NCBI GenBank assembly: GCA_036004685.1 | Contig: DASYRE010000016.1 | Location: 1 to 64,000 of the forward strand | Length of the DNA stretch: 64,000 nucleotides | From: Candidatus Polarisedimenticolia bacterium | GTDB taxonomy: Bacteria > Acidobacteriota > Polarisedimenticolia > Gp22-AA2 > AA152 | Reading direction: 5' to 3' | Part shown: piece after piece, positions 28,753 through 38,071 of the stretch | Layout: every line of letters starts with the position of its first letter | Numbering within the stretch: position 1 is the first letter of the stretch | Notes under the pieces: generated by a model | The model's input: the letters and a program-made list of their open reading frames with translations, nothing else | Told to the model about the DNA's origin: nothing | Database searches by the model: none | Program-made: the position numbers and the translations under genes

Positions 28753-29847
28753 ATGAGCGTGCAGTCCTTCCCTCAGGATGAAAAGGACCAGGCGGGGCAG
28801 CTCCTATTCGTCGGGTTCGAGGGCTCCGTCATGAACTCGTCCCTGGAACGGGATTTGCGCCGCATCCGTCCCGGCGGGATCATCCTCTTCAGCCGGAACC
28901 TCAAGGATGCTTCGCAAGTCGCCGACTTCTGCCGGGCTCTGCAGGGGCTTTCCGCCATTCCGCCCTTTCTCGCCATCGATCAGGAAGGGGGCCGCGTCAG
29001 CCGCTTGAAGGGGATCTTTCCGCCCATTCCCGCGAACCTTCCGATGTCCCGCTCCCGGGACGCCGGGTCGCTCATCGGCGAGCATGGACGGATGACCGGC
29101 CGGGGTCTGGCGCTTCTCGGGTTCAACCTGAACTTTGCTCCGGTCCTCGATCTCTCTGCCGCCGACAGCCCGAACGGCATCGGCGATCGGGCCTATGGCG
29201 AGGACCCGGAAACGGTCGCGCCGCTGGCGCGCGCTTTCTTGGAGGGACAGCGCGAGGCGGGGGTCCTCGGATGCGGCAAGCATTTCCCCGGGCTGGGCGG
29301 AGGGAACGTCGATTCGCATCTCGACCTGCCAAGGATCGAGCGCCCCGCCGACGCGCTGTGGAAACAGGATCTCGCTCCTTACCGCCGGCTCCGGGAGGTG
29401 CTGCCGATGGTGATGGTCGGCCACGCCTATTACCCGGCGCTCCAGGGATCGACCCGCGGCCCCGCCACGCTCTCTCGCGCGCTGGTGACGGATCTCCTGC
29501 GTTCCCGCATCGGATACCCGGGAGTGGTGGTCACCGACGACTTGGAGATGGGCGCGGTGGATCAGAAGCGTCCGGCGGGGGACGTCGTCCGGGAGGCGAT
29601 CGAAGCGGGGAATGACCTCGTCATGTATTGCAACTCGTGGGAGCGCGTCGAGGAAGCCCACGCCTCCCTCGCCCGGGCCCTGAAGACGGGGAGAATCGGC
29701 CGCGCCCGCCTGGAGAGCATCCTCACCCGCGTCCTCGCGCTCAAAAAATCGCTGGCGGGCCCCCGCCAGACTCCCGGCTTCGACGCCGCGGCGTTCGAAG
29801 AAGTCTGCCGCTCCCTCGGGTCCCTCGAAGGCCGTCTCACGGCCTGA
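28753..29847 (+). CDS. nagZ: Beta-N-acetylhexosaminidase, NagZ type (GH3)
   Basis: Releases N-acetylglucosamine from muropeptides during cell-wall recycling, cytosolic. 364 residues of a GH3 barrel with LAIDQEGGRVSRLK, NLNFAPVLDL, GDRAYGEDPE, and the loop KHFPGLGGGNVDSHLDLP, which keeps the catalytic Asp-His dyad (DSH) but has Leu where many homologues have His in KHFPGHG. The nucleophile Asp is in VVVTDDLEMGAV. Start is uncertain: no good ribosome site precedes 28753 or the alternative ATG at 28744. Confidence 0.88.
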   Translation: MSVQSFPQDEKDQAGQLLFVGFEGSVMNSSLERDLRRIRPGGIILFSRNLKDASQVADFCRALQGLSAIPPFLAIDQEGGRVSRLKGIFPPIPANLPMSRSRDAGSLIGEHGRMTGRGLALLGFNLNFAPVLDLSAADSPNGIGDRAYGEDPETVAPLARAFLEGQREAGVLGCGKHFPGLGGGNVDSHLDLPRIERPADALWKQDLAPYRRLREVLPMVMVGHAYYPALQGSTRGPATLSRALVTDLLRSRIGYPGVVVTDDLEMGAVDQKRPAGDVVREAIEAGNDLVMYCNSWERVEEAHASLARALKTGRIGRARLESILTRVLALKKSLAGPRQTPGFDAAAFEEVCRSLGSLEGRLTA

Positions 29848-29853
29848 CGGCCC

Positions 29854-30756
29854 TTAATCCTCCAAAGTCGGACGGCCCGTCAAGCGCCGGAATATTTCCA
29901 GATACTTCTCGCGGGTTCCGGCCACCACCTCCTCCGGCAGCGCGGGGACGGGAGGCTGCTTGTTCCAGCCGATGCGCTCCAGATAGTCCCGGACGTACTG
30001 CTTGTCGTAGGAGTCCTGCCCGCGACCCGGCTCGTACTTGTCGGCGGGCCAGAACCGTGAAGAGTCGGGGGTCAGGACCTCGTCGGCCAGGACGATTTCC
30101 CCTTCCACCGTCCCAAACTCGAATTTCGTGTCGGCGATGATCACCCCCGAGGACTCGGCGTGGCGGCTCGCCGCCTGGTAGAGCGCCAGGCTCAGCTCCT
30201 TCAGCTTCCGGGCGGCGTCGGACCCCACCCGGCGCATCAGGTCGTCGTAGGAGATGTTCTCGTCGTGGGCGTCGATCGCCTTGGTGGAAGGGGTGAAGAT
30301 CGGCTCCGGCAGTTTCTCCGACTCCTTCAGGCCGGCGGGCAGGCGCACTCCGGAAACCGACCCCATCTTCTGGTACTCCTTCCAGCCCGAGCCCGCCAGA
30401 TAGCCGCGGACCACGCACTCCGCCTCGAACATCTTCGCCTTCCTCACCAGCATCGATCGGCCGGAAAGCAGCTCGCGATGCCGTCCCAGGGAGCCAGGGT
30501 ACTCGGCCGCCTTGCCGGTAATCAGGTGGTTGGGAACGATCTCGCGCGTCTTGCCGAACCAGAAGAGCGACAACTGATTCAGCACGCGCCCCTTGTCCGG
30601 GATGCCATTGGCCAGGACGTAATCGAAGGCCGAGATCCGGTCGGTCGAGACGATCAGCAGGCTCTCGCCGCAGGCGTAAAGATCCCGGACTTTTCCCCGG
30701 TTCAGGAGCTGCAGTTCGGAAAGCTCGGTTCGCAGAACGACGGGCGCGGCTGCCAT
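29854..30756 (-). CDS. purC: Phosphoribosylaminoimidazole-succinocarboxamide synthase
   Basis: De novo purine synthesis: couples CAIR to aspartate with ATP. 300 residues of the longer, yeast-like form. Motifs include RGKVRDLY, STDRISAFDYVL, ECVVRGYLAGSGWKEY, DTKFEFG and DEVLTPDSSRFW. The ATG at 30756 has GGGAGG upstream; an ATG at 30786 falls inside the -10 and is rejected. It stands alone, not in a pur operon. Confidence 0.95.
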   Translation of the reverse strand: MAAAPVVLRTELSELQLLNRGKVRDLYACGESLLIVSTDRISAFDYVLANGIPDKGRVLNQLSLFWFGKTREIVPNHLITGKAAEYPGSLGRHRELLSGRSMLVRKAKMFEAECVVRGYLAGSGWKEYQKMGSVSGVRLPAGLKESEKLPEPIFTPSTKAIDAHDENISYDDLMRRVGSDAARKLKELSLALYQAASRHAESSGVIIADTKFEFGTVEGEIVLADEVLTPDSSRFWPADKYEPGRGQDSYDKQYVRDYLERIGWNKQPPVPALPEEVVAGTREKYLEIFRRLTGRPTLED

Positions 30757-30784
30757 CGGTCCTCCCTGGTATGGAAAACCGGGC

Positions 30785-30814
30785 ATTCTAACGTCCCGCT
30801 CGCCGGGGAGTCAA
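30785..30814 (-). promoter_or_regulatory. Promoter of purC
   Basis: TTGACT (30809-30814), 18-base spacer, TAGAAT (30785-30790) on the minus strand. Confidence 0.6.
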
Positions 30815-30846
30815 CGGCCTCCTGGCGCGGAGGAGCGGCGCGATCT

Positions 30847-31554
30847 TCAGCGAAGAGGGCGGACCTCCTGGACACCTTCGATCATCCAGAGGTCCGACAG
30901 AAGCTTGCGATGCTCGGCGTGGCTGTCACAGTATTGGAGGGTGAGCGTGATGCTCCCGTTGGTCGTCTTGAACTGCAGATTCTCCAGGGATTTCTCGTAG
31001 GAGGCGAGAAGCCGGGTGATCTGCTTGCGCGTCTTGCCGCCGTCGTCCGCGAAGACCACCAGGCAGTCGAACGTCCGGCATCTCGAGAGAATCTTCCGCT
31101 CCCCCATCCCGAGAACCGTCAGCGTCAGGAAAATCAGGAGGGTGCCCACCGCGGCCGGAATCATGTAGCCGGCGCCGATGAACAGCCCCACTGAGGCGAC
31201 GACCCAGATCAGCGCCGCCGTGGTCAGGCCTGCGATGTGCCCCCGGGACTGGATGATCGTCCCGGCGCCGATGAAGCCGATTCCCGTCACTACCTGGGCG
31301 GCGATGCGTCCGGGATCCCCCGTCTTGCCCATCCCGCTGGCTCCCACCAGAATCGAGACCATCATGAAGTAGGTCGACCCCAGGCAGATTAAGATGTTCG
31401 TCCGGAAGCCCGCCGGCTTCTTCTTGAGCTCGCGCTCGATGCCGATGAGCCCGCCGCACAGGATGGCGGCCCCCGATTTGACGAGAAAGTCGTTCAGGAA
31501 ATGCGATCCGACGGAGAGTTCCGGAAACAAGGGGCCTCCTGGGAGCACCGGCAT
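30847..31554 (-). CDS. MgtC/SapB family membrane protein
   Basis: 235 residues. About five membrane helices in the first 150 residues, with the family motifs GGLIGIERELKKKPAGFRTNIL and TGIGFIGAGTIIQ. A C-terminal cytoplasmic ACT-like domain follows (TFDCLVVFADDGGKTRKQITRLL). Members affect magnesium homeostasis or F-ATPase activity, but the precise function varies. The ATG at 31554 would sit two or three bases after the predicted transcription start (TTGCCG at 31586, TAGATT at 31563-31568). A TTG at 31530 with AGGAGG just upstream is a strong alternative. Confidence 0.85.
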   Translation of the reverse strand: MPVLPGGPLFPELSVGSHFLNDFLVKSGAAILCGGLIGIERELKKKPAGFRTNILICLGSTYFMMVSILVGASGMGKTGDPGRIAAQVVTGIGFIGAGTIIQSRGHIAGLTTAALIWVVASVGLFIGAGYMIPAAVGTLLIFLTLTVLGMGERKILSRCRTFDCLVVFADDGGKTRKQITRLLASYEKSLENLQFKTTNGSITLTLQYCDSHAEHRKLLSDLWMIEGVQEVRPLR

Positions 31555-31596
31555 CAGGCAACAATCTAATGCCGGAAGCAGTCCGCGGCAATCCGC

Positions 31597-33234
31597 TCAG
31601 GGGTTGGGAGCCTGGTAGGCGTGGGCGATTCCCTCCCGGGCCGCCTCCAGCGAAGTGGCCTCTTGCCCGCCGACGCGCACCGGGCTGTCCTCCTGAAGCG
31701 CCTCGGCCCTGCGATAGGCTTCGAGAGCCTCCTGCCGCTTTCCCTGCATGTCCAGTATCTGGCCGCTCCAGACGAGACTCCAGGCCAGCTGCATGCGGTG
31801 CGTCCGATCGGCGCGCGCGGCGACCTCCCCATAGGCCGCCAGGGCGCCCGGGTAGTCCTTGCGGAGGTGGAGCGCCTGGCCGAGCCAGAATCGGGCGTCC
31901 ACGTCCGCGGGCTCCTTCTCCACCGCCGCCCGGAGAAGCCGCTCCGCTTCCGGCGCCGACCCCGAAGTCAGCAGGACCTTCGCCCGGGCCACGAGATAGG
32001 GCACGGTCTCCTCGCGGACGACCCGCCGGATCATCTCCACGGGGACGCGGCTGCGGGCGCGCGAAAGCTCCTCCCTCCAATCGGCTTCCGCCTCCTCGAA
32101 ACTCACTCCGAAGATCTCCCGGAAGCGGATCCCGTTGCGCGAGCGCTCCTCCGGATTCTCGCTTCCCACCAATTCCGCGTAGGCGCGCCGGAATTTCTCC
32201 CATCCGTAACGCTCCGACAGGTAGCGGACGAAGCAGGCCGCTTCTGGGTACGCCACCCGCGGGCGGGTCAGGTCCTCTCCCAGGCTCCTCACCTCCATCA
32301 GCTCGGAAAGCGGCAGCAGCGCGCCTTCCGCCAGAAACCCCCGGCACCAGTCCTCGACGTCGGCCGCATACCGGCCGGCATTGTCGAAGTCCTTCTCCCG
32401 CGCGGTGGCGAATCCCTCGGAAAACAGAACCGGCGGGGAGCCGACGCGCCCCGCCACGAGATGCACCAGCTCGTGATGCGGATCGACTTTGCGGCGGGCT
32501 CCGTAGACTTCCACGATGGTGTTCCCGTAGGTCCATCCATCTCCCCGGTGCCCGGTCATTTTGCGGGCCAGCTCGGCGTCCGGATAAAGGAAGAAGACCA
32601 CCTTACCGCGCAGCGTGACGGAGAGCTCACGACAAAGGCGCGACAGAATCTTCTCTCTTTGCTCGGTGATTCTCGTAAGGTCGGACGCCGCCTCGGAGCC
32701 CGGAAACACATAGAAAATGAAATGCTCGCTCTCGCGGACGCGGAACGGCGACAGGACCCGTCCCTCCCAGGCCACCCCTTCCCGGGCGGGGCGATAAGGC
32801 TGCAGAACGTAATCGCCGCGGTAGGGGGGCTCGAACAGGAACTCCTTGGCCGCTTCGTGGACTTTCCGGCCGGCGGCGGTCTCGGCGCTCAGGTCCACCC
32901 GCAGGCGGCCGTGATCGGGGCGCACGAAATAATCGAGCGTGATTTCCCCTTCCTGGCGCGGCGGCACGAGAGCCGGATATGCCGCTTCCCACAGCACTCC
33001 CGACCCGGAATCGAGGAACGCCGAGCGCACGCGCAGCCTCAGGGTCGCCGCCCGATCCCCGTCATTCCGCAGCCGCGCGCGCAGCGAGTTCCTTCCCCAG
33101 GCGACGCGCCCGAAGTCGACCGCGGTGACGGAGATGCCGGAATCGAGCTCCGCGGCCGGCCCGGAGGGAGGGGCGTCAGAGCCCCGGAGCGCTAGCAAGG
33201 CGAGCAGTGGAGGCAGGAGTGTGCTCCAGTTCAC
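31597..33234 (-). CDS. Secreted HExxH metallopeptidase (peptidase MA-like) with TPR domain
   Basis: 545 residues with a signal peptide (LLPPLLALLALRGSDA), a beta-rich N-terminal region, and a gluzincin-like domain. The zinc motif HELVH is followed by FSEGFA, whose Glu is the likely third ligand. The C-terminal 130 residues form tetratricopeptide repeats (SAPEAERLLRAAVEKEPADVDARFWLGQAL). Probably a periplasmic or outer-membrane protease with a protein-binding tail; the substrate is unknown. Starts with GTG six bases after a TGC-TAGAAT box, so its transcript may be leaderless. The start overlaps the end of the glycosyltransferase gene by 59 bases. Confidence 0.8.
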   Translation of the reverse strand: MNWSTLLPPLLALLALRGSDAPPSGPAAELDSGISVTAVDFGRVAWGRNSLRARLRNDGDRAATLRLRVRSAFLDSGSGVLWEAAYPALVPPRQEGEITLDYFVRPDHGRLRVDLSAETAAGRKVHEAAKEFLFEPPYRGDYVLQPYRPAREGVAWEGRVLSPFRVRESEHFIFYVFPGSEAASDLTRITEQREKILSRLCRELSVTLRGKVVFFLYPDAELARKMTGHRGDGWTYGNTIVEVYGARRKVDPHHELVHLVAGRVGSPPVLFSEGFATAREKDFDNAGRYAADVEDWCRGFLAEGALLPLSELMEVRSLGEDLTRPRVAYPEAACFVRYLSERYGWEKFRRAYAELVGSENPEERSRNGIRFREIFGVSFEEAEADWREELSRARSRVPVEMIRRVVREETVPYLVARAKVLLTSGSAPEAERLLRAAVEKEPADVDARFWLGQALHLRKDYPGALAAYGEVAARADRTHRMQLAWSLVWSGQILDMQGKRQEALEAYRRAEALQEDSPVRVGGQEATSLEAAREGIAHAYQAPNP

Positions 33235-35044
33235 GAGGCGATTCTAGCATGCCGGTTAACGGCGCCGCGGAGCCCCGCGCCGGGCCTGAAACGCCTGCCC
33301 CCGGCGCGGCATCCCCGACCTCCAGGACGAACGCCACCGGGGCCCCGTCCCCTCTTCGGGCATCCGACAGGACGCTCCTCCGGCAGTCCGGAAAGGTCCG
33401 CCGGAGCTCCTCGAAAACCGCGCGGAATCGTCCGTGATTCTCGACCACGAACTCCTTGCGTCCGGGCATGGATCGGATGCGCTCCAGGTCGAGCGCCGCC
33501 GGATCTCTCAAGAGCGTCGTCGCCCGGCGCCGCGGAAACGTCAGGAACTGGAGCGTTTCCGGCTCCTCGCTGTAGAGGACGTAAATCGGGTGGTCCGGGG
33601 GGCGATGCGCCACGTAGCCCCCCATGAGGGTTTGAGTGGCCGCGAAATAGAACATCGCCCGGCGGCTCGTCCCGGCGCGCGCGAAATACTGCTCGCCGCA
33701 GAGCAAGCCGGCCGCCGTCAGGAGCGCCGCGACGGCGCCCCGTCCGAGGCGCGCCGAGAACCGGCTCCGCATCTCGCCCTCGAGCTCCTCGAGAAAGCGC
33801 CCTCCGGTCAGGCAGAACAGCGGCAGGTTGCCGATCAGGCGCGTCAAGCTCGGTCCGGCGAGCCCCACCGTCACGATCGTGCCTCCCAGGAACAGGAGAA
33901 GCACCATGTCTCCCTCGGAGCGGCGGCGGATCACCCCCGTCATGACCAGCACCAGACCGCACGCCATGAGAGCGGCCGAAACGGCGGTTTCCGGGAATCG
34001 GCCGATCGCCGCGTAGACGAGGCTCACGCCGTCGCCGAAATAGTAGAGCGATTGCATCACCCCGTAGCGGGCGGGATAGAACCCCGGCATGAGGAGCGCA
34101 TACCAGACGTTGGCCGGGAGGGAGGCCTGGGGCGTTTGCCCGAGAACGTAGGCGCCGCGAGTGAAGATCTCGGCGGGATGCTCGCGCGCGTAGGCCATCT
34201 GGGGAACGAGGAGGAGCGCGAAAGGGATCGCGATCGCCGCCGTTTCTTTCCATCCGAGGGGTCTTTCCCGCGTCGTGAAACGCCTCAGGAATGCCCAGGC
34301 GGCCAGCAGCGGCGGCACGATGCGGAAGCTCGTGTAGCTGTACATCCCGATTCCGAGGATCGCCCCCAGGATCACGAACCAGCGCGTTCTCCTGGTCTCC
34401 AGGGCAATGCGGAATCCGGCGATCGAGGCCAGAACGAAAGCCGGGAGCAGGATGTTGCGCAGTCCGGTGCGGCTGTAGAGCAGGTGCCAGGGAGAGACGG
34501 CCAGAAGAGCCGCCGCCAGCAATCCCGTCTTCTCCGAAAAGAGCTTCCGGCCGGCAAGATAAAGGATTGGCAGCGTGGCCAGGGAGATCGCCAGGGAGAG
34601 GAGGCGCAGCGGGACGATGCCGGGGCCCAGCGCTCCGAAGAGCGGCATCAGCAGGACGTGAAACAGAGTCTCCCGCGACAGCCCGATCGAAGAGAAGGGC
34701 GCGATCCGCTCGCCCGCCAGGAAGCGGCAGGCGATGAGCCCCTCGATTCCCTCGTCGTTGTTCAGCCCCCACGGGATCGATCCGATGGCGTATCTCCTGA
34801 CCGCGAAGGCGGCCGCGATGAGCAGCGCCAGAAGGACGAGGGGACGCCGCGGGGCGGAAACGGGCGCGGCGGCGGCGCTCCCCCGCCGCCCGGAGCCCCA
34901 GGCCACCAGGGCGGCCGCCGCCAGATGCAGAATCGCTCCCGCGGCAATCCCGCCGGCCAGGAGCAGCCCCTGCCCCGACAGGGCCGCGGCCAGCGCCGCG
35001 CCGTAGAAGGGGAAGCGGCGGAACCCTCGCGCGGCGGCGCTCAA
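33176..35044 (-). CDS. Membrane glycosyltransferase, GT39/ArnT-like
   Basis: 622 residues with about 10-12 membrane helices and the first-loop acidic pair in WGLNNDEGIEG. This is the pattern of PMT/ArnT-type enzymes that move sugars from lipid-linked donors in the periplasm. A C-terminal periplasmic domain of about 130 residues follows. The most upstream sensible start is TTG at 35044, forming a TTGA overlap with the sulfatase-like gene; no ATG or GTG lies nearby. The acceptor is unknown. Confidence 0.75.
   Translation of the reverse strand: MSAAARGFRRFPFYGAALAAALSGQGLLLAGGIAAGAILHLAAAALVAWGSGRRGSAAAAPVSAPRRPLVLLALLIAAAFAVRRYAIGSIPWGLNNDEGIEGLIACRFLAGERIAPFSSIGLSRETLFHVLLMPLFGALGPGIVPLRLLSLAISLATLPILYLAGRKLFSEKTGLLAAALLAVSPWHLLYSRTGLRNILLPAFVLASIAGFRIALETRRTRWFVILGAILGIGMYSYTSFRIVPPLLAAWAFLRRFTTRERPLGWKETAAIAIPFALLLVPQMAYAREHPAEIFTRGAYVLGQTPQASLPANVWYALLMPGFYPARYGVMQSLYYFGDGVSLVYAAIGRFPETAVSAALMACGLVLVMTGVIRRRSEGDMVLLLFLGGTIVTVGLAGPSLTRLIGNLPLFCLTGGRFLEELEGEMRSRFSARLGRGAVAALLTAAGLLCGEQYFARAGTSRRAMFYFAATQTLMGGYVAHRPPDHPIYVLYSEEPETLQFLTFPRRRATTLLRDPAALDLERIRSMPGRKEFVVENHGRFRAVFEELRRTFPDCRRSVLSDARRGDGAPVAFVLEVGDAAPGAGVSGPARGSAAPLTGMLESPRELEHTPASTARLASAPGL
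33241..33249 (-). promoter_or_regulatory. Extended -10 promoter of the HExxH protease gene
   Basis: Minus strand TGC-TAGAAT, exactly six bases before the GTG at 33234, inside the 3' part of the glycosyltransferase gene. Predicts a leaderless transcript. Confidence 0.45.
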
Positions 35045-36795
35045 CGGAGGTATCCCAGCGAGCGGAGGCGCTCTTTCATCGCGTCGCTCAGCTCGACGGC
35101 GTCGGACGGGGACCCGGAGGGGCTTCTCCAGAGGAAGTATCCCGTCTCCCCGCCCGGCGTGAAGACCGGTCGTGTCAGCACGTCCGATCGCAGCGGAGAG
35201 GAGAGACTGAAAGGGTTCGACGGCGGCGGGGTGCGATCGCCTCCGATACGCACGAAATTGACTCCCGGAGAGCCGTCGAGCGCCAGGGAAAAGTTGACCC
35301 GCGCGTCGTCCGGCTCGACCGAGAAGGACAGGCCGCCGCCGCGCACCACGCCCTCGAGGTCGAAGTCGATACGCCGGCCGCGCACCACGCGATGACGCCC
35401 CGCCTCCGGGAAGAGCGGCACGAGTGAGAGGATGAGCCCATCGGTTTCGATCGTCCCCGAGAAACGATGGGCCGAGCCGTCGGAGCTCCATCTGAGGTTC
35501 CAGCCCCCGGCGAGCCCGTCCGTCTCGGAGAACAGGGCCTCCTCCAGCCTCAGCGCCTCCGGCGCGCGCTCGCTCAGGACGTTCCGGGTCTCCCCGGGGT
35601 CGGCGACGAGATCGTAGAATTCCCGGCGGTTGTCCTCCAGGCGGACGATGACCTTCCGTCCGGCCTCCCGGTACGACTTCCGATAGGCGTCGAAGCGGAT
35701 GGTCTCGCTGAGCGCCCCTCGGGAGGCGTCCTTCCGACCTTCGAGCCACGGGACCAGGCTCTTCCCCTGCACGCCGGAGGGGATCGCCGCGCCCGCCAGA
35801 TCGCAAATCGTCGGGAAGAGGTCGATCGACCTCACCTGCTCGGCCACGCGCCGCGCCGGGGCCGCCGCGCCGATCCGCGAGACGATCAGCGGCACCCGAA
35901 GCACCTCATCGTAAAGAGTCCGGCCGTGCCCGAGCCCGCCGTGCTCCTTGAACTCCTCGCCGTGATCGGCGGTGATCGCCACGACCGCCTCGGAGACGCC
36001 CGCGCCGCGCAATCCGTCGAGGAGCCTGCCGATCTGGGCGTCGGTGTAGGCGATCTCCCCGTCGTACAGATCGATCAGATGCTCCCGATCCGCGGCGGGC
36101 AGCTCGGCCCCTATCTGAGCGAAGCGCGAGAAGCTCTGATAGCGGCCGTCGATCTTCCCGGAGTAGGGGCGCGCGAAGCGCTCCGCGTAGGGCGCGGGAG
36201 GATCGTAGTCCCAGTGCGGATCGAAATAATGCGCCAGCAGGAAGAAGGGCCGCCGCTTGAGCGCCCGCACCTGCGCCAGGGCGTGATCGGTCACCGCTTC
36301 GGCCCGCGGCTCCAGACCCGCTTCGAACCGGTAGGCGCGGGACAGCCCGAAGTCGTCGAAGCGATCGAATCCCCGATCGAACCCGAACGGGGCCGCGACG
36401 TAGATATGGCTCACGACGGCGGAGGTCGAATACCCCTCCCGCTTGAGGACCTCCGCGAGCGTGGGAATCGAGCGCGACAGCCGGAGCCCGTCGTTCTCCA
36501 CGCGATGACTGGAGGGGAGGCGACCCGTGACGACCGCCATGGCGGCGGGCAGGGTCCAGGGCGCCTGGGTGATCGCCGTCTGGAAAAGGGTCCCCTGCGC
36601 GGCGAGCGCGTCGATCCGCGGCGAAGTCGGCCGCCGGTAGCCATAGGCGCCGAGATGGTCGGCGCGCAGCGTGTCGACGAGGATGAGGACGAAGCTGGGG
36701 CGGGATCGGGCCGGGCCGCAGCCCGAGCCGAGAGCGGTCAGCAGGAGAAGGAGGAGCGTGAGCGCCGGCGCGCCGCCGGCCTCACGACCGCGCAT
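35041..36795 (-). CDS. Sulfatase-like (alkaline phosphatase superfamily) lipoprotein
   Basis: 584 residues with a lipobox-like signal (LTALGSGCG). The metal site is recognisable: LILVDTLRADHLGAYGY for the first Asp pair and ITADHGEEF plus HGRTLYDE for the second metal. The nucleophile position reads APWTLP, so the catalytic residue is probably Thr rather than the Cys/Ser of true sulfatases. It may be a phosphotransferase or phosphodiesterase acting on envelope glycans or lipids. The start overlaps the pyrC stop by 14 bases, and its stop overlaps the glycosyltransferase start. A C-terminal beta-rich domain of about 150 residues is present. Confidence 0.78.
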   Translation of the reverse strand: MRGREAGGAPALTLLLLLLTALGSGCGPARSRPSFVLILVDTLRADHLGAYGYRRPTSPRIDALAAQGTLFQTAITQAPWTLPAAMAVVTGRLPSSHRVENDGLRLSRSIPTLAEVLKREGYSTSAVVSHIYVAAPFGFDRGFDRFDDFGLSRAYRFEAGLEPRAEAVTDHALAQVRALKRRPFFLLAHYFDPHWDYDPPAPYAERFARPYSGKIDGRYQSFSRFAQIGAELPAADREHLIDLYDGEIAYTDAQIGRLLDGLRGAGVSEAVVAITADHGEEFKEHGGLGHGRTLYDEVLRVPLIVSRIGAAAPARRVAEQVRSIDLFPTICDLAGAAIPSGVQGKSLVPWLEGRKDASRGALSETIRFDAYRKSYREAGRKVIVRLEDNRREFYDLVADPGETRNVLSERAPEALRLEEALFSETDGLAGGWNLRWSSDGSAHRFSGTIETDGLILSLVPLFPEAGRHRVVRGRRIDFDLEGVVRGGGLSFSVEPDDARVNFSLALDGSPGVNFVRIGGDRTPPPSNPFSLSSPLRSDVLTRPVFTPGGETGYFLWRSPSGSPSDAVELSDAMKERLRSLGYLR

Positions 36796-38071
36796 CGAAG
36801 ACGATCCGGCCGCCGACCATCGTGAGGATCGGAGCCCCCCGCAGCTTCCACCCCTGATACGGGGCGTTGCGGCTCTTGGATCGCTGCGTCGAGGAGTCCA
36901 CCGTCACTTCCTTGTCCAGGTCGAGGACGGTCACGTCGGCCACGGCGCCCGGCGCCAGCGTGCCGCGCTCGAGATTGAGGATGCGGGCCGGACCGGTCGT
37001 GTACAGCGAGATCAACCGCCGGAGATCGACCACCTTCCCCCGGACGAGCCGATCCAGCGCCAGGGGGACCGACGTCTCGAGACCCACGATGCCGAACGGG
37101 GCCTGATCGAACTCTACGCTCTTCTCCACGATGTTGTGCGGGGCGTGATCGGAGGCGATCGCGTCGAGGGTCCCGTCCGCCAGACCCTGAAGCATCGCGT
37201 CCCGATCCTCCTCCGCGCGCAACGGCGGGTTCATCTTGGTGTTGGTGTCGTAGCCGCTCCGGGCGACGTCGGCGTCGGTCAGGGCAAAATGGTGCGGCGT
37301 GACTTCCGCGGTGACGCGCACTCCCCGCTCGCGGGCGCGGCGCACCAGCTCGAGGCTTCCCCGGCAGGAGAGGTGCGCGATGTGGATCCGTCCTCCGGTC
37401 GCCTCCGCCAGAACCACGTCCCGGGCCACCATGATCTCCTCCGCGGCCGCCGGGATCCCCCGCAGCCCCAGCACCGTCGAGGTGAACCCCTCGTGCATGA
37501 CGCCGCCCGCCGACAGGCTCCGCTCCTCGCAGTGGTCGATCACCGCAAGGTCGAAAATCTTCGTGTACTCCAGCGCCATCCGCATGAGGTGCCCGGAGGA
37601 GACGGGGTGGCCGTCGTCGGAAACGGCGACGACGCCGCTTTTCACCATGTCGCCGATCTCCGCCAGCTCCTCCCCCTTTCCCTGCTTGCTGATGCACCCG
37701 ATGGGAAAGACGTTGACCACCGCCCGGCTGCGCGCCTGCGACACGATGTACTCCGTGACGCTCTGCGAGTCGTTCCACGGATCGGTGTTCGGCATGACGG
37801 CGATCGACGTGAAGCCCCCGGCGGCCGCCGCCGCGCTCCCGGTCTCCATCGTCTCCTCGTCCTCCCGGCCGGGCTCGCGCAGGTGCACGTGCATGTCGAT
37901 GAACCCGGGCGCCACGATCTTTCCCTTGAGATCGAGGACCGTGACGTTGTCCGCCGCGAGGGTCTCCGCCACGCGCGCGATCTTGCCGTCGCGGACCAGC
38001 ACGTCCATCACGCGGTCCGTCTCCGAGGCCGGATCGACGACGCGCCCCCCCTTAAGCAGCCAGCTCGCCAA
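36782..38071 (-). CDS. pyrC: Dihydroorotase
   Basis: Third step of pyrimidine synthesis: carbamoyl-aspartate to dihydroorotate. 429 residues, class I type, with the zinc motif [22 protein letters not shown], and [12 protein letters not shown] carrying the catalytic Asp. Overlaps pyrB by 20 bases upstream and the sulfatase-like gene by 14 bases downstream, so it is firmly within the pyr operon. Confidence 0.96.
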   Translation of the reverse strand: MASWLLKGGRVVDPASETDRVMDVLVRDGKIARVAETLAADNVTVLDLKGKIVAPGFIDMHVHLREPGREDEETMETGSAAAAAGGFTSIAVMPNTDPWNDSQSVTEYIVSQARSRAVVNVFPIGCISKQGKGEELAEIGDMVKSGVVAVSDDGHPVSSGHLMRMALEYTKIFDLAVIDHCEERSLSAGGVMHEGFTSTVLGLRGIPAAAEEIMVARDVVLAEATGGRIHIAHLSCRGSLELVRRARERGVRVTAEVTPHHFALTDADVARSGYDTNTKMNPPLRAEEDRDAMLQGLADGTLDAIASDHAPHNIVEKSVEFDQAPFGIVGLETSVPLALDRLVRGKVVDLRRLISLYTTGPARILNLERGTLAPGAVADVTVLDLDKEVTVDSSTQRSKSRNAPYQGWKLRGAPILTMVGGRIVFDARS

